Shown here piece by piece: positions 54,527 to 62,973 of a DNA stretch of 64,000 nucleotides. The stretch is from contig NZ_JBHLUN010000006.1 of NCBI RefSeq assembly GCF_042433915.1, positions 248,001 to 312,000 of the forward strand, read 5' to 3'. How positions within the stretch are numbered: the first letter of the stretch is position 1; each line of letters opens with the position of its first letter. The notes below the pieces were generated by a model. It worked only from the letters and a program-made list of their open reading frames with translations. It did no database searches and was not told the origin of the DNA. The position numbers and the translations under genes were made by a program. Origin of the DNA: Roseomonas elaeocarpi (GTDB taxonomy: Bacteria; Pseudomonadota; Alphaproteobacteria; Acetobacterales; Acetobacteraceae).

Positions 54527-54647
54527 GCCGCCCCCGGGGACCCGATGGTACCGCCACGCACAAAAGCATGCGTGCGCCGGTTTCATGGGCAACGCGGCGG
54601 CGCGGCAGGTGTTTCTCCACAGGCAATACCCGGCCGGAGTACAGTCG

Positions 54648-56978
54648 TTGAACAAGCCCAGCTTCAAGCCCTACCGCCTTCCCGCCGGCGGCTGGGGCTC
54701 CGCCAAGTCCGTCGGCAACATCCTGCGCCGCGAGGGCGTGCTGGCGAGCGCCCCCCTGGCGCTGAGCCGGCACAACAAGGTCGACGGCTATCAGTGCAAC
54801 AGCTGTGCCTGGGTGAAGCCGGCGAGCCCGCTGCCCTTCGAATACTGCGAGAACGGCGTGAAGGCCGTGGCGTGGGAACTGACGGCGCATCGGTGCACGC
54901 CGGAGTTCTTCGCCGAGCACACGGTGACGGAACTGCGGAACTGGGACGACTACCACCTGGAGCAGCCCGGGCGGCTGACCCATCCGCTGCGCTACGACGC
55001 CGAAACGGACAAGTACGTGCCGGTGAGCTGGGGCCACGCGGTGGAGGAGATCGCGCGCGAGCTGCGCGCGGTGGAGGACCGGCAGAAGGGCACGGTGTTC
55101 TATAGCTCCGGCCGGCTGAGCAATGAGGCGAGCTACCTGTACCAGCTCTTTGCCCGGCTCTACGGCAACAACAACCTGCCCGACAGTTCCAACATGTGCC
55201 ACGAGACGACCTCGGTGGCGCTGCCGGCCAGCATCGGGCAGGCCGTCGGCACCGTGTCGCTGGACGACTTCGCCCATTCCGACTGCATCATGTTCTTCGG
55301 ACAGAACCCCGGCAGCAACGCGCCGCGCATGCTGCATCCGCTGCAGGAGGCGAGCCAGCGCGGTGTGCCGATCATCACCTACAACCCCCTGCGCGAGCGC
55401 GGGCTGGAGCGGTTCCTGAACCCGCAGTCGCCCACCGAGATGCTGACGGGCAAGGCGACGCGCATCTCCTCGCAGTACCATCAGGTCAAGGCGGGCGGCG
55501 ACCTCGCGGCGATCGCCGGGATCTGCAAGGCCGTGCTGGCCATGCACGACGAGGCGAAGGCCAATGGTGGGGCGGCCGTGCTGGACGAGGAGTTCATCCG
55601 CGACCACACGCACGGTTTCGAAAGTTTCGTCGACTGGCTGCGCCTGCAGAGCTGGGATGAGCTGGAGCGCCGCTCGGGCCTGCACCGGGCCGACATGGAG
55701 GCCACGGCCCTGGTCTACGGGCAGGCGAAGGCCGCGGTCGCCGTGTACGGCATGGGCCTGACGCAGCACCAAGCGGGCGTCGAGACGATCCGGATGCTGA
55801 TCAACCTGCTGCTGATGCGCGGCAATATCGGCCGCCAGGGTGCCGGCATCTGCCCGGTGCGCGGACATTCCAACGTGCAGGGGCAGCGCACGATGGGCGT
55901 GACCGAGAAGCCCGAGCTGTTTCCGCTGGACCGGCTGGGTGAGCAGTTCGGCTTCGAACCGCCGCGTGAGCCCGGCTACAACACGGTCGAGGCCTGCGAG
56001 GCAGTCCTGCGGGACGAGGTGAAGGCTTTCTTCATGCTGGGCGGCAACTTCGTCCGTGCCATTCCCGATCATGGGCAGATGGAGCCGGCCTGGCGCAAGC
56101 TGCGCCTGACGGTGAACGTGATCACCAAGCTGAACCGTTCCGCGCTGCTGCCGGGCGAGATCAGCTACATCCTGCCGGTGATCGGCCGGCTGGAGATCGA
56201 CGTGACCGAGAACGGGCAGCAGGTGCTGTCGATGGAGGACACCTCGGCCTGCGTCCACGGCAACCGCGGTTTGCGCAAGCCGGCCTCGCCGCACCTGATC
56301 AGCGAGATCCGGCTGATCTGCGAGCTGGCCAAGAAGGTTTTCGAGCCCAACCCGCGCGTGCGCTGGGACGACTACCAGCGCGATTATGCCGAGATCCGCC
56401 GGGAGATCAGCCACACCCTGCCGGACTCCTTCTGGGACTACGAGCGCCGCATGTGGGAGCCGGGCGGTTTCCAGCGCGACCTGCCGGCGAAGCGGCGCGA
56501 ATGGCACACCGACACGAAGCGGGCCAATATCGTGACGCCGCGCGGCCTCGACGAGGACAAGGACATGCCCGACGTGGGGCATGACAGCCTGCGACTGATG
56601 ACCCTGCGCTCCAACGACCAGTTTAACACCACCGTCTACGGCTACGACGATCGGTTCCGCGGCATCAACAACACCCGCAAGGTGGTGCTGATGAACCGGT
56701 CCGACATCGACCGGCTGGGCCTGAAGATCGGGCAGGCGGTGACGCTGCGCACCGTGGCGCATGACGGGGTGGACCGGCAGCTGGGCGGGATGCTGGTGGT
56801 GGCCTACGACGTACCGATCGGCTGCATCGGCGGCTACTACCCGGAATGCAACGTGCTGCTGCCGATCTGGCACTACGCGGAAGGCAGCAAGACGCCGGCG
56901 GCCAAGACCATCCCGGTGACGGTGCATTCCGAGGGCGAGCGGGTGCTGGAGCCGCAGCTGGAATACGCCACGGGCTGA
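54648..56978 (+). CDS. ydeP: molybdopterin oxidoreductase, FdhF alpha-subunit family (YdeP-like)
   Basis: A 776-residue molybdopterin-guanine-dinucleotide enzyme of the YdeP group, linked to acid resistance in E. coli though its reaction is unknown. The protein starts NKPSFKPYRLPAGGWGSAKSVGNILR, with the CNSCAWVK Fe-S type motif near 45, YSSGRLSNEASYLYQLFAR, GQNPGSNAPRML, NLLLMRGNIGRQGAGICPVRGHSNVQG and the C-terminal MopB-binding domain LRSNDQFNTTVYGYDDRFRG. TTG 54648 is the best start: GGAG lies eight bases before, and the N terminus then matches YdeP; ATG 54585 and 54519 run into the divergent gene. Molybdate for it could come from the modABC system at 11-13.8 kb. Confidence 0.9.
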   Translation: MNKPSFKPYRLPAGGWGSAKSVGNILRREGVLASAPLALSRHNKVDGYQCNSCAWVKPASPLPFEYCENGVKAVAWELTAHRCTPEFFAEHTVTELRNWDDYHLEQPGRLTHPLRYDAETDKYVPVSWGHAVEEIARELRAVEDRQKGTVFYSSGRLSNEASYLYQLFARLYGNNNLPDSSNMCHETTSVALPASIGQAVGTVSLDDFAHSDCIMFFGQNPGSNAPRMLHPLQEASQRGVPIITYNPLRERGLERFLNPQSPTEMLTGKATRISSQYHQVKAGGDLAAIAGICKAVLAMHDEAKANGGAAVLDEEFIRDHTHGFESFVDWLRLQSWDELERRSGLHRADMEATALVYGQAKAAVAVYGMGLTQHQAGVETIRMLINLLLMRGNIGRQGAGICPVRGHSNVQGQRTMGVTEKPELFPLDRLGEQFGFEPPREPGYNTVEACEAVLRDEVKAFFMLGGNFVRAIPDHGQMEPAWRKLRLTVNVITKLNRSALLPGEISYILPVIGRLEIDVTENGQQVLSMEDTSACVHGNRGLRKPASPHLISEIRLICELAKKVFEPNPRVRWDDYQRDYAEIRREISHTLPDSFWDYERRMWEPGGFQRDLPAKRREWHTDTKRANIVTPRGLDEDKDMPDVGHDSLRLMTLRSNDQFNTTVYGYDDRFRGINNTRKVVLMNRSDIDRLGLKIGQAVTLRTVAHDGVDRQLGGMLVVAYDVPIGCIGGYYPECNVLLPIWHYAEGSKTPAAKTIPVTVHSEGERVLEPQLEYATG

Positions 56979-57011
56979 ACCTGTCCTGCTTCGCCCCGCG
57001 GCCCGGCCGGG

Positions 57012-57500
57012 TCAGCGGGGCGTCGTCGCGCCCGGCAGGGGCAGGGCGCGGAACAGCAGGTCCAAGAGGAAGCTGCACCAGAGCGACAGCGACAGCAGGA
57101 GGTAAAGGAACTCGGCCCCCATCCCCATCAGTTCGTAATGCTCGTTCCCGTCGCGCTGGCCCGAGAAGCAGTCCGTGGGGATCTGCGCCTCCTGCACGTA
57201 GGAGAAAGCGGCGGGCAGCAACGGCAGGAGCAGGCACAACGGGACGTAGAGGCGCTTTCCCGGTCGCAGGAAGAGAATGGGTATGGCGGGCAGGAGGAAC
57301 TCCGCCACGGTCATCGGGGAAAGCCGCCAAACCGGGTAGCCGGTGGCGTAGGGCTGGCAGTGGGCGTTGTAGAGGATGGCTTTGGTCACGTCGGCCCAGT
57401 GCATCAGCGCGAGGGCGACCGCCACGAGGGCGATCGCGCCGAGCCGGATGGTCCAGCGACGCTTCCGCGGCCCTTCTGCCGCCTTGTCCGCCACTGTCAC
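57012..57500 (-). CDS. four-helix membrane protein, unknown
   Basis: A 162-residue inner-membrane protein that was not recognised. Helices are near residues 20-33 (GAIALVAVALALM), 63-77, 84-98 (LCLLLPLLPAAFSY) and 128-150 (EFLYLLLSLSLWCSFLLDLLF). Between helices there is a loop with Cys (NAHCQPYATGYPVW and TDCFSGQRDGNEHYE) that could form a disulphide. It converges on the oxidoreductase gene and may be independent of the rut operon behind it. Confidence 0.7.
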   Translation of the reverse strand: MTVADKAAEGPRKRRWTIRLGAIALVAVALALMHWADVTKAILYNAHCQPYATGYPVWRLSPMTVAEFLLPAIPILFLRPGKRLYVPLCLLLPLLPAAFSYVQEAQIPTDCFSGQRDGNEHYELMGMGAEFLYLLLSLSLWCSFLLDLLFRALPLPGATTPR

Positions 57501-57564
57501 GCCAGGGCGGCCGTTTCCGCCGGCTGGTCCGGGAAGGGCAGGGCCTTGGGAGGAATGCCCTCCA

Positions 57565-58332
57565 TCACTGCAGGTAGGCGCCGCCGTTGATATGCCAGCA
57601 CTGGCCGGTGACCCACGCCGCCCCCGGCGAGCACAGGAAGGCGATCAGGTTCGCGATCTCCTCAGGCTGTCCCATGCGGCCGAGCGGGATGGCGCGCGCC
57701 ATCTCGGCGAGTTCCGCCTCGTCATTGCCGTAGCGCGGCTGCGCCGTGTCGGTGAGGCCCGGGGCCACGGCGTTGACGCGGATGCGGTGCGGCGCCAGCG
57801 ACTGCGACAGCGAGCGCGTCAGGCCGATGATCCCGGCCTTGGTGGCGCTGTAGTGCGGCCCGAGCGGCGCGCCGCGCACGGCGGCGGAACTGAGGTTCAC
57901 GATCGCGCCGGGCTGCCCGGTGGCCACCAGGCGGCGCGCCACGGCCTGCGCCGTGAAGGCGGTGCCCTTCAGGTTCACCGAAAGCACCGCGTCCCACTGC
58001 GCTTCCGTCATGTCCAGGAAGTTCACGCGCGGGAAGATGCCGGCGTTGTTGACCAGCACCGTGACGGTACCGAGCGCGGCCTCCGCGTCCGCCACCATGC
58101 GCGCGACCTCGTCGGTGCGCGACACGTCGGCCCGCACCGCCACGGCGCGGCGGCCGAGGGCGCGCAGTTCCTGGCAGACGGCCTCGGCGGTCGCGGGGTC
58201 GTCGAGGAAGTTCACCGCGACGTCGGCCCCGGCCGTGCCGAGCGCCAGGGCGGCGGCGCGGCCGATGCCCTGCTGCGCGCCGGTGACGAGGGCCACCTGC
58301 CCAGTGAGGGAGGCGGCCTGGAGGTGGTTCAT
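57565..58332 (-). CDS. SDR family oxidoreductase (last gene of the rut operon)
   Basis: A 255-residue FabG-like short-chain dehydrogenase: TGAQQGIGRAAALAL near 17-31, NNAGIFPRVNF, catalytic Ser in NLSSAAVRG, YSATKAGIIGLTRSL, and a C-terminal GAAWVTGQCWHINGG. ATG 58332 gives the usual start; the frame runs 35 codons further. It follows rutD by 28 bases. In E. coli the SDR YdfG can replace RutE to reduce malonic semialdehyde to 3-hydroxypropionate, so this gene may take that step; other SDR roles are possible. Confidence 0.88.
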   Translation of the reverse strand: MNHLQAASLTGQVALVTGAQQGIGRAAALALGTAGADVAVNFLDDPATAEAVCQELRALGRRAVAVRADVSRTDEVARMVADAEAALGTVTVLVNNAGIFPRVNFLDMTEAQWDAVLSVNLKGTAFTAQAVARRLVATGQPGAIVNLSSAAVRGAPLGPHYSATKAGIIGLTRSLSQSLAPHRIRVNAVAPGLTDTAQPRYGNDEAELAEMARAIPLGRMGQPEEIANLIAFLCSPGAAWVTGQCWHINGGAYLQ

Positions 58333-58360
58333 GCCCGCGGTGTTCCCGATGCCGGGGCGA

Positions 58361-59146
58361 TCATGCCGGCTCGCTGCCCTCGAGGAAAGGCAGCAGCAGG
58401 GCGTTGAAGCGGTCGGGTTCCACCACGTTGCAGGCATGCGCGCCCGTGTCCATCGCGGCGAGGCGCGCGTCGGGCAGGGCCTCCGCCAGTGCGCGCGAGG
58501 CGGTCCAGGGCACCAGCACGTCGTCGTGCGCCGCCACGAGAAGCGCCGGGGCGTGGATCGAGGGGAGTGCCTCGGTGGCGTCGAAGCGCAGCAGCGCGTC
58601 GATGCGGCGCAGCAGGTTGGCCTCGCCCTGGAAATGCGCGAGGCCGTGCGCGACCTCGGCCTCCACCGCCGCGGCGTTGGCGGAAAGCCAGGCGGCGGGA
58701 TACAGGAAGATCGGCTGCGCGGCGACGTAGGCTTCGGGCCCCGCGTGGCGCAGCAGCGTGGTGCGCGCGGTGAAGCAGCGGCGCGTGTGCGCGTCGGCGC
58801 GGGCCCAGCCGTTCACCACCGCCACGCGGCCGGTGCGCTCGGGAAAGCGGTGGGCGAAGTCGAGCGCGGCCAGGCCGCCCAGCGCGTGGCCCACGAGGTG
58901 CACGCGCCCGGCGCCGGCGGCCTCGGCGATTTCCAGCAGGTCGTCGGCCATGCTGCCGATGGCGTAGGGGTCGGGCAAGGGCTCGGCGTTCTGGCCAGTG
59001 CCGCGCTGGTCGTAGGTGAGGACGCGGAAACGCTCCGCCAGCGCCGCCATCTGCGGGCGCCAGTAGGCCGCGGCGCCGCCGAGGCCGGCGCTCAGGATCA
59101 CCGTTTCGGCGGCCGCGTCGGTGCGACCGTGGGTCTCGAAGCGCAT
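58361..59146 (-). CDS. rutD: aminoacrylate hydrolase RutD-like
   Basis: A 261-residue alpha/beta-hydrolase of the Rut pyrimidine pathway, assisting aminoacrylate breakdown to malonic semialdehyde. Diagnostic features are ILSAGLGGAAAYWRPQM, TYDQRGTGQN, LVGHALGGLAALDF, VNGWARADAHTRRCF, IFLYPAAWL, LAHFQGEANLLRRIDAL and TGAHACNV. The nucleophile elbow has Ala instead of Ser (GHALG), as in E. coli RutD. It begins in the rutC stop (TGATG). Confidence 0.9.
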   Translation of the reverse strand: MRFETHGRTDAAAETVILSAGLGGAAAYWRPQMAALAERFRVLTYDQRGTGQNAEPLPDPYAIGSMADDLLEIAEAAGAGRVHLVGHALGGLAALDFAHRFPERTGRVAVVNGWARADAHTRRCFTARTTLLRHAGPEAYVAAQPIFLYPAAWLSANAAAVEAEVAHGLAHFQGEANLLRRIDALLRFDATEALPSIHAPALLVAAHDDVLVPWTASRALAEALPDARLAAMDTGAHACNVVEPDRFNALLLPFLEGSEPA

Positions 59147-59532
59147 CAGCGGGCGAGGTGCGCGGTGGTGGCGATCTCCACCAGCGCACCCGGCTTCACC
59201 AGCCCGCACTGGATGCAGTAGCGCGCCGGCTTGTCGCCCGGGAAGAACTCGGCATAGACGCCGTTGATGGCGGCGTAGTTCGCCCAGTCGGTCAGGAAGA
59301 TCGCGTTGAAGGTGACGTCCGCCATGCTGCCGCCGGCGGTCTCGATCACGCGCTGGATGGTTTGGAGAACGTGCCGCGTCTGCGCCGCCGCGTCGCCCAG
59401 GTGGACGACGTTGTTCTCCGCGTCGAAGGGCAGGGTGCCCGAGACGTAGACGGTGTTGTCGGCCCGCACGCCGGGCGAGAAGGGCGCGATCGGCACCCCC
59501 GAGCCGGGCGGGACGATGGGGGTCATGGGCAT
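59146..59532 (-). CDS. rutC: aminoacrylate deaminase/reductase RutC (RidA family)
   Basis: A 128-residue YjgF/RidA-fold protein: PIAPFSPGVRADNTVYVSGTLPFD at the N terminus, TRHVLQTIQRVIETAGGSMADVTFNAIFLTDW and a C-terminal CGLVKPGALVEIATTAHL, all RutC-like. It deaminates or clears aminoacrylate peracid in uracil catabolism. ATG 59532 has AGGAG eight bases upstream. It lies between rutB and rutD. Confidence 0.92.
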   Translation of the reverse strand: MPMTPIVPPGSGVPIAPFSPGVRADNTVYVSGTLPFDAENNVVHLGDAAAQTRHVLQTIQRVIETAGGSMADVTFNAIFLTDWANYAAINGVYAEFFPGDKPARYCIQCGLVKPGALVEIATTAHLAR

Positions 59533-59546
59533 CGCTTGGCTCCTGC

Positions 59547-60290
59547 TCAGTCGTTGGCGGGCGCGGCCTGGCCCACGGCGCCGCAGAAGTCGGCCACCGT
59601 GGAGACCCAGCCGAAGAAGGTCTCGATGTTGTAGAGCGCAGCCTTCTGCGCGAAGTCCGGCCCGGCCTGGTGCGTCGCGTCCGACAGCACCACGCCGAAA
59701 TATTCCAGGTGGAAGGCGTCGCGCAGCGAGGATTCCACGCAAACATTGGTGGCGATGCCGGTGAACACGATGTTGCGGATGCCGCGCGCGCGCAGCAGGC
59801 TGTCGATGTTGGTGTTGAAGAAGCCGCTGTAGCGCGTCTTGGGCACCACGAGGTCGCCGGGCTGCGGCTTGAGGCGGTCCACCAGCGCGTAGTCCCAGCC
59901 GCCCTTGCTCAACAGCTTGCCCTGCAGTTCCGGCCGGGCGCGCATCGTCTTCAGCGCGTTGCTCTTGTACCAGTTGGGCGAGCCCGGGCCGCCGGCCTCG
60001 TGGTATTCCGGGTCCCAGCCGTTCTGGAAGAAGATCACCGGGATGCCGGCGGCGCGCGCGGCCTCGGCCGCCACGGCCACGCCCTCGATCGCGGCGGCCG
60101 CACCGTCGATCGGGAAGCCCGCCAGGTCGAGGTAGCCGCCCGGCGAGGCGTAGGCGTTCTGCATGTCCACCACGATCATCGCCGTCTCGGAGGGGTCGAG
60201 GCGCAGCGGCTCCGGCCGGGCCGGCAACATCACCGCACCGCGCGTGGGGCGGGCCGGGGCGTGGCCGGGGATCAGGTTCGCGTCGCTCAT
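59547..60290 (-). CDS. rutB: peroxyureidoacrylate/ureidoacrylate amidohydrolase RutB
   Basis: A 247-residue isochorismatase-like cysteine hydrolase that splits the ring-opened uracil product to carbamate and aminoacrylate. The triad is visible as Asp in IVVDMQNAYA, Lys near VVPKTRYSGF and Cys in TGIATNVCVESS; RutB-typical FFQNGWDPEYHEAGG and SPNWYKSNAL are present. ATG 60290 lies just past the rutA stop; an earlier Met at 60320 would overlap rutA. Confidence 0.95.
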   Translation of the reverse strand: MSDANLIPGHAPARPTRGAVMLPARPEPLRLDPSETAMIVVDMQNAYASPGGYLDLAGFPIDGAAAAIEGVAVAAEAARAAGIPVIFFQNGWDPEYHEAGGPGSPNWYKSNALKTMRARPELQGKLLSKGGWDYALVDRLKPQPGDLVVPKTRYSGFFNTNIDSLLRARGIRNIVFTGIATNVCVESSLRDAFHLEYFGVVLSDATHQAGPDFAQKAALYNIETFFGWVSTVADFCGAVGQAAPAND

Positions 60291-60291
60291 C

Positions 60292-61386
<1,095 letters not shown>

Positions 61387-61722
61387 TGTTCCGCTTCCCC
61401 TGTTCCTGTTCCGGCACCCGACGGGGCCGCCCTGCCCGGGGAGCCTGCCGGCCGTCGTGCCGGGGCCGCGAACGGCGCCGTTTCCCTGCGCAAGAACCGC
61501 ACCGCCCCATGGGCGTGGTTTCCAGCCTGCCGGGCCATGCAGGCCCCGTGCCAGCCTTGGCAGACGCTCTGCGGGCGAGGCGGGAAAGCGCCGCGCCGGT
61601 GCGGCGTCGCGCTTGGGCGGTGCGGATCACCGTTGAGCGGCGGGGCCCGGACCCCTAAGCCATCCCTGACCGGGCTGCCTTCGCGGCGGCCCGGGCGGAA
61701 GCGGGAAGGGAGCAAGACGCAC
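61387..61722. other. divergent regulatory region rutA / RidA-family gene
   Basis: A 336-base gap that must carry the rut promoter (-) and the RidA-family promoter (+). Near rutA there are repeated TGTTCC words (around 61388-61412). No palindrome matching the E. coli RutR site was found. Nothing coding is seen. Confidence 0.5.
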
Positions 61723-62181
61723 ATGGATCCGGAAGCGAAGCTGCGGGAGCTCGGCCACACCCTGCCGGCGGTGGGCAAGCCGCTCTTCTCCTACGTGCCG
61801 TACCGGCGCGTGGGCGAGATTGCCTATATCTCGGGCCAGGTGCCTCGCCTCGCGGATGGCTCGCTGATCATCGGGCAGGTCGGCGACGCGCTGGGGCTGG
61901 AAGAAGCGCGGGCGGCGGCGGTGCTGTGCGGGCTGCACCTGCTGGCCGTGGCGCGCGAAGCGGCGGGCAGCCTGGAAAAGGTGGAGTTCCTGAAGGTCTT
62001 CGGCATGGTCAACGCCGTGCCGGGCTACGGCGAGCAGCCGCGGGTGATCGACGCCTGCTCCGACCTGTTGCAGGCGGTGCTGGGCGAGCGCGGGCGCCAC
62101 GCGCGCTCGGCAGTGGGCATGGGATCGCTGCCTTCCGACGTGCCGGTGGAGATCGAGGCGGTGATCCACATCCTGCCTTGA
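61723..62181 (+). CDS. RidA family protein, 152 residues
   Basis: A protein of the larger YjgF/RidA subgroup (about 150 residues): LRELGHTLPAVGKPLFSYVPYRRVGEIAYISGQVP, LGLEEARAAAVLCGLHLLAVAREAAGSLEKVEFLKVFGMVNAVPGY, and the C-terminal GRHARSAVGMGSLPSDVPVEIEAV with the conserved Arg. Such proteins deaminate reactive enamines/imines or bind small metabolites. ATG 61723 follows GGGAAGGGAG. It is divergent from rutA, which itself produces aminoacrylate downstream, so a protective role is plausible. Confidence 0.88.
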   Translation: MDPEAKLRELGHTLPAVGKPLFSYVPYRRVGEIAYISGQVPRLADGSLIIGQVGDALGLEEARAAAVLCGLHLLAVAREAAGSLEKVEFLKVFGMVNAVPGYGEQPRVIDACSDLLQAVLGERGRHARSAVGMGSLPSDVPVEIEAVIHILP

Positions 62182-62205
62182 CCACCTGGCCTGGAAGCGG
62201 CTGCC

Positions 62206-62250
62206 CTGACGCGGGCTGGCCTGACGCGGGCTGGCCTGACGCGGGCGGCG
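62206..62250. repeat. 15-nt tandem repeat
   Basis: CTGACGCGGGCTGGC occurs at 62206-62220 and 62221-62235, with a third diverged copy CTGACGCGGGCGGCG at 62236-62250, starting 24 bases after the RidA-family stop. GC-rich partially palindromic words follow to about 62290. Confidence 0.8.
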
Positions 62251-62408
62251 CGCCCGTACCGGCTGCGCCGACACGGGCAGCACGCCCGCGCTGGCGACCC
62301 TGAAGCGGGCGACGTGTCCGCGCCCGCCCCCTGACATGGGCTATCCGCCCGCACCGGCCGGCGTGGCGGGACGCTGGCGCGCCGGGTCGACCGCGGCGCG
62401 GGGGCGCC

Positions 62409-62939
62409 TCAGTTCGGCGCGACCTCCGGCCGGCGGTTGCCGAAGATCCAGCGCAGGCCGCGCTGCGACTGTTCGGCGGGCTCCGGCGCCATCGCTTTGG
62501 TTGGCCGGCCGTTGCGCGGCGCGGGCGCGGTGGGGATCGACGGGGCCGCGGGCGCCGCGACGGGTGCTGGCTCAGATGCCGTGTCGAGGGCCTGCTGCGG
62601 GGGCTGCGCGGCGGACACGAACTGCGCCGCTTCGTCCGGCCGCACCGTGCGGACCGTGAGTTCCGCCGCCAGCACGGTGGCGCGAAAGGCGGCGTGCCGC
62701 GCCTGGTCGAGGTCGTGGACCGTGCGCTCCATCTCGCTCTCGGTCGCGGCGGCGGCGACGCGCAGGCGCTGGGTCAGGGCGGGCAGGTCGGCGGGGTCGT
62801 TCACCCTGGCCAGGGCGCTCGCCACCGCGTGGACCTCGGCCACCACGGCGCCGAGGCTGAGCTGCCGTTCCTGCTGGTCGCCCAGCCAGTGGGTCAGCTC
62901 CGACAGGCTGTCGATCAGGCGGCGGAGAAGGTCACGCAT
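62409..62939 (-). CDS. hypothetical protein with coiled-coil region
   Basis: A 176-residue unrecognised cytoplasmic protein. Residues about 1-115 are strongly helical with heptad-like spacing (LLRRLIDSLSELTHWLGDQQERQLSL, LTQRLRVAAAATESEMERTVHDLDQARHAAF), then a Pro/Ala-rich linker and a basic end (RGLRWIFGNRRPE). ATG 62939 gives MRDLLRRLIDSL; the open frame upstream reads into the previous gene's end. It lies 34 bases after the trigger-factor-like gene and may be co-transcribed. Confidence 0.65.
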   Translation of the reverse strand: MRDLLRRLIDSLSELTHWLGDQQERQLSLGAVVAEVHAVASALARVNDPADLPALTQRLRVAAAATESEMERTVHDLDQARHAAFRATVLAAELTVRTVRPDEAAQFVSAAQPPQQALDTASEPAPVAAPAAPSIPTAPAPRNGRPTKAMAPEPAEQSQRGLRWIFGNRRPEVAPN

Positions 62940-62973
62940 GGCGAAAGCATGCGCCGGATTTCCTGCCGGATCG

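Noticed and set aside
61387..61722. RutR operator upstream of rutA
   Set aside because: No TTGACCA-type palindrome could be found by eye, so no regulatory site is claimed.
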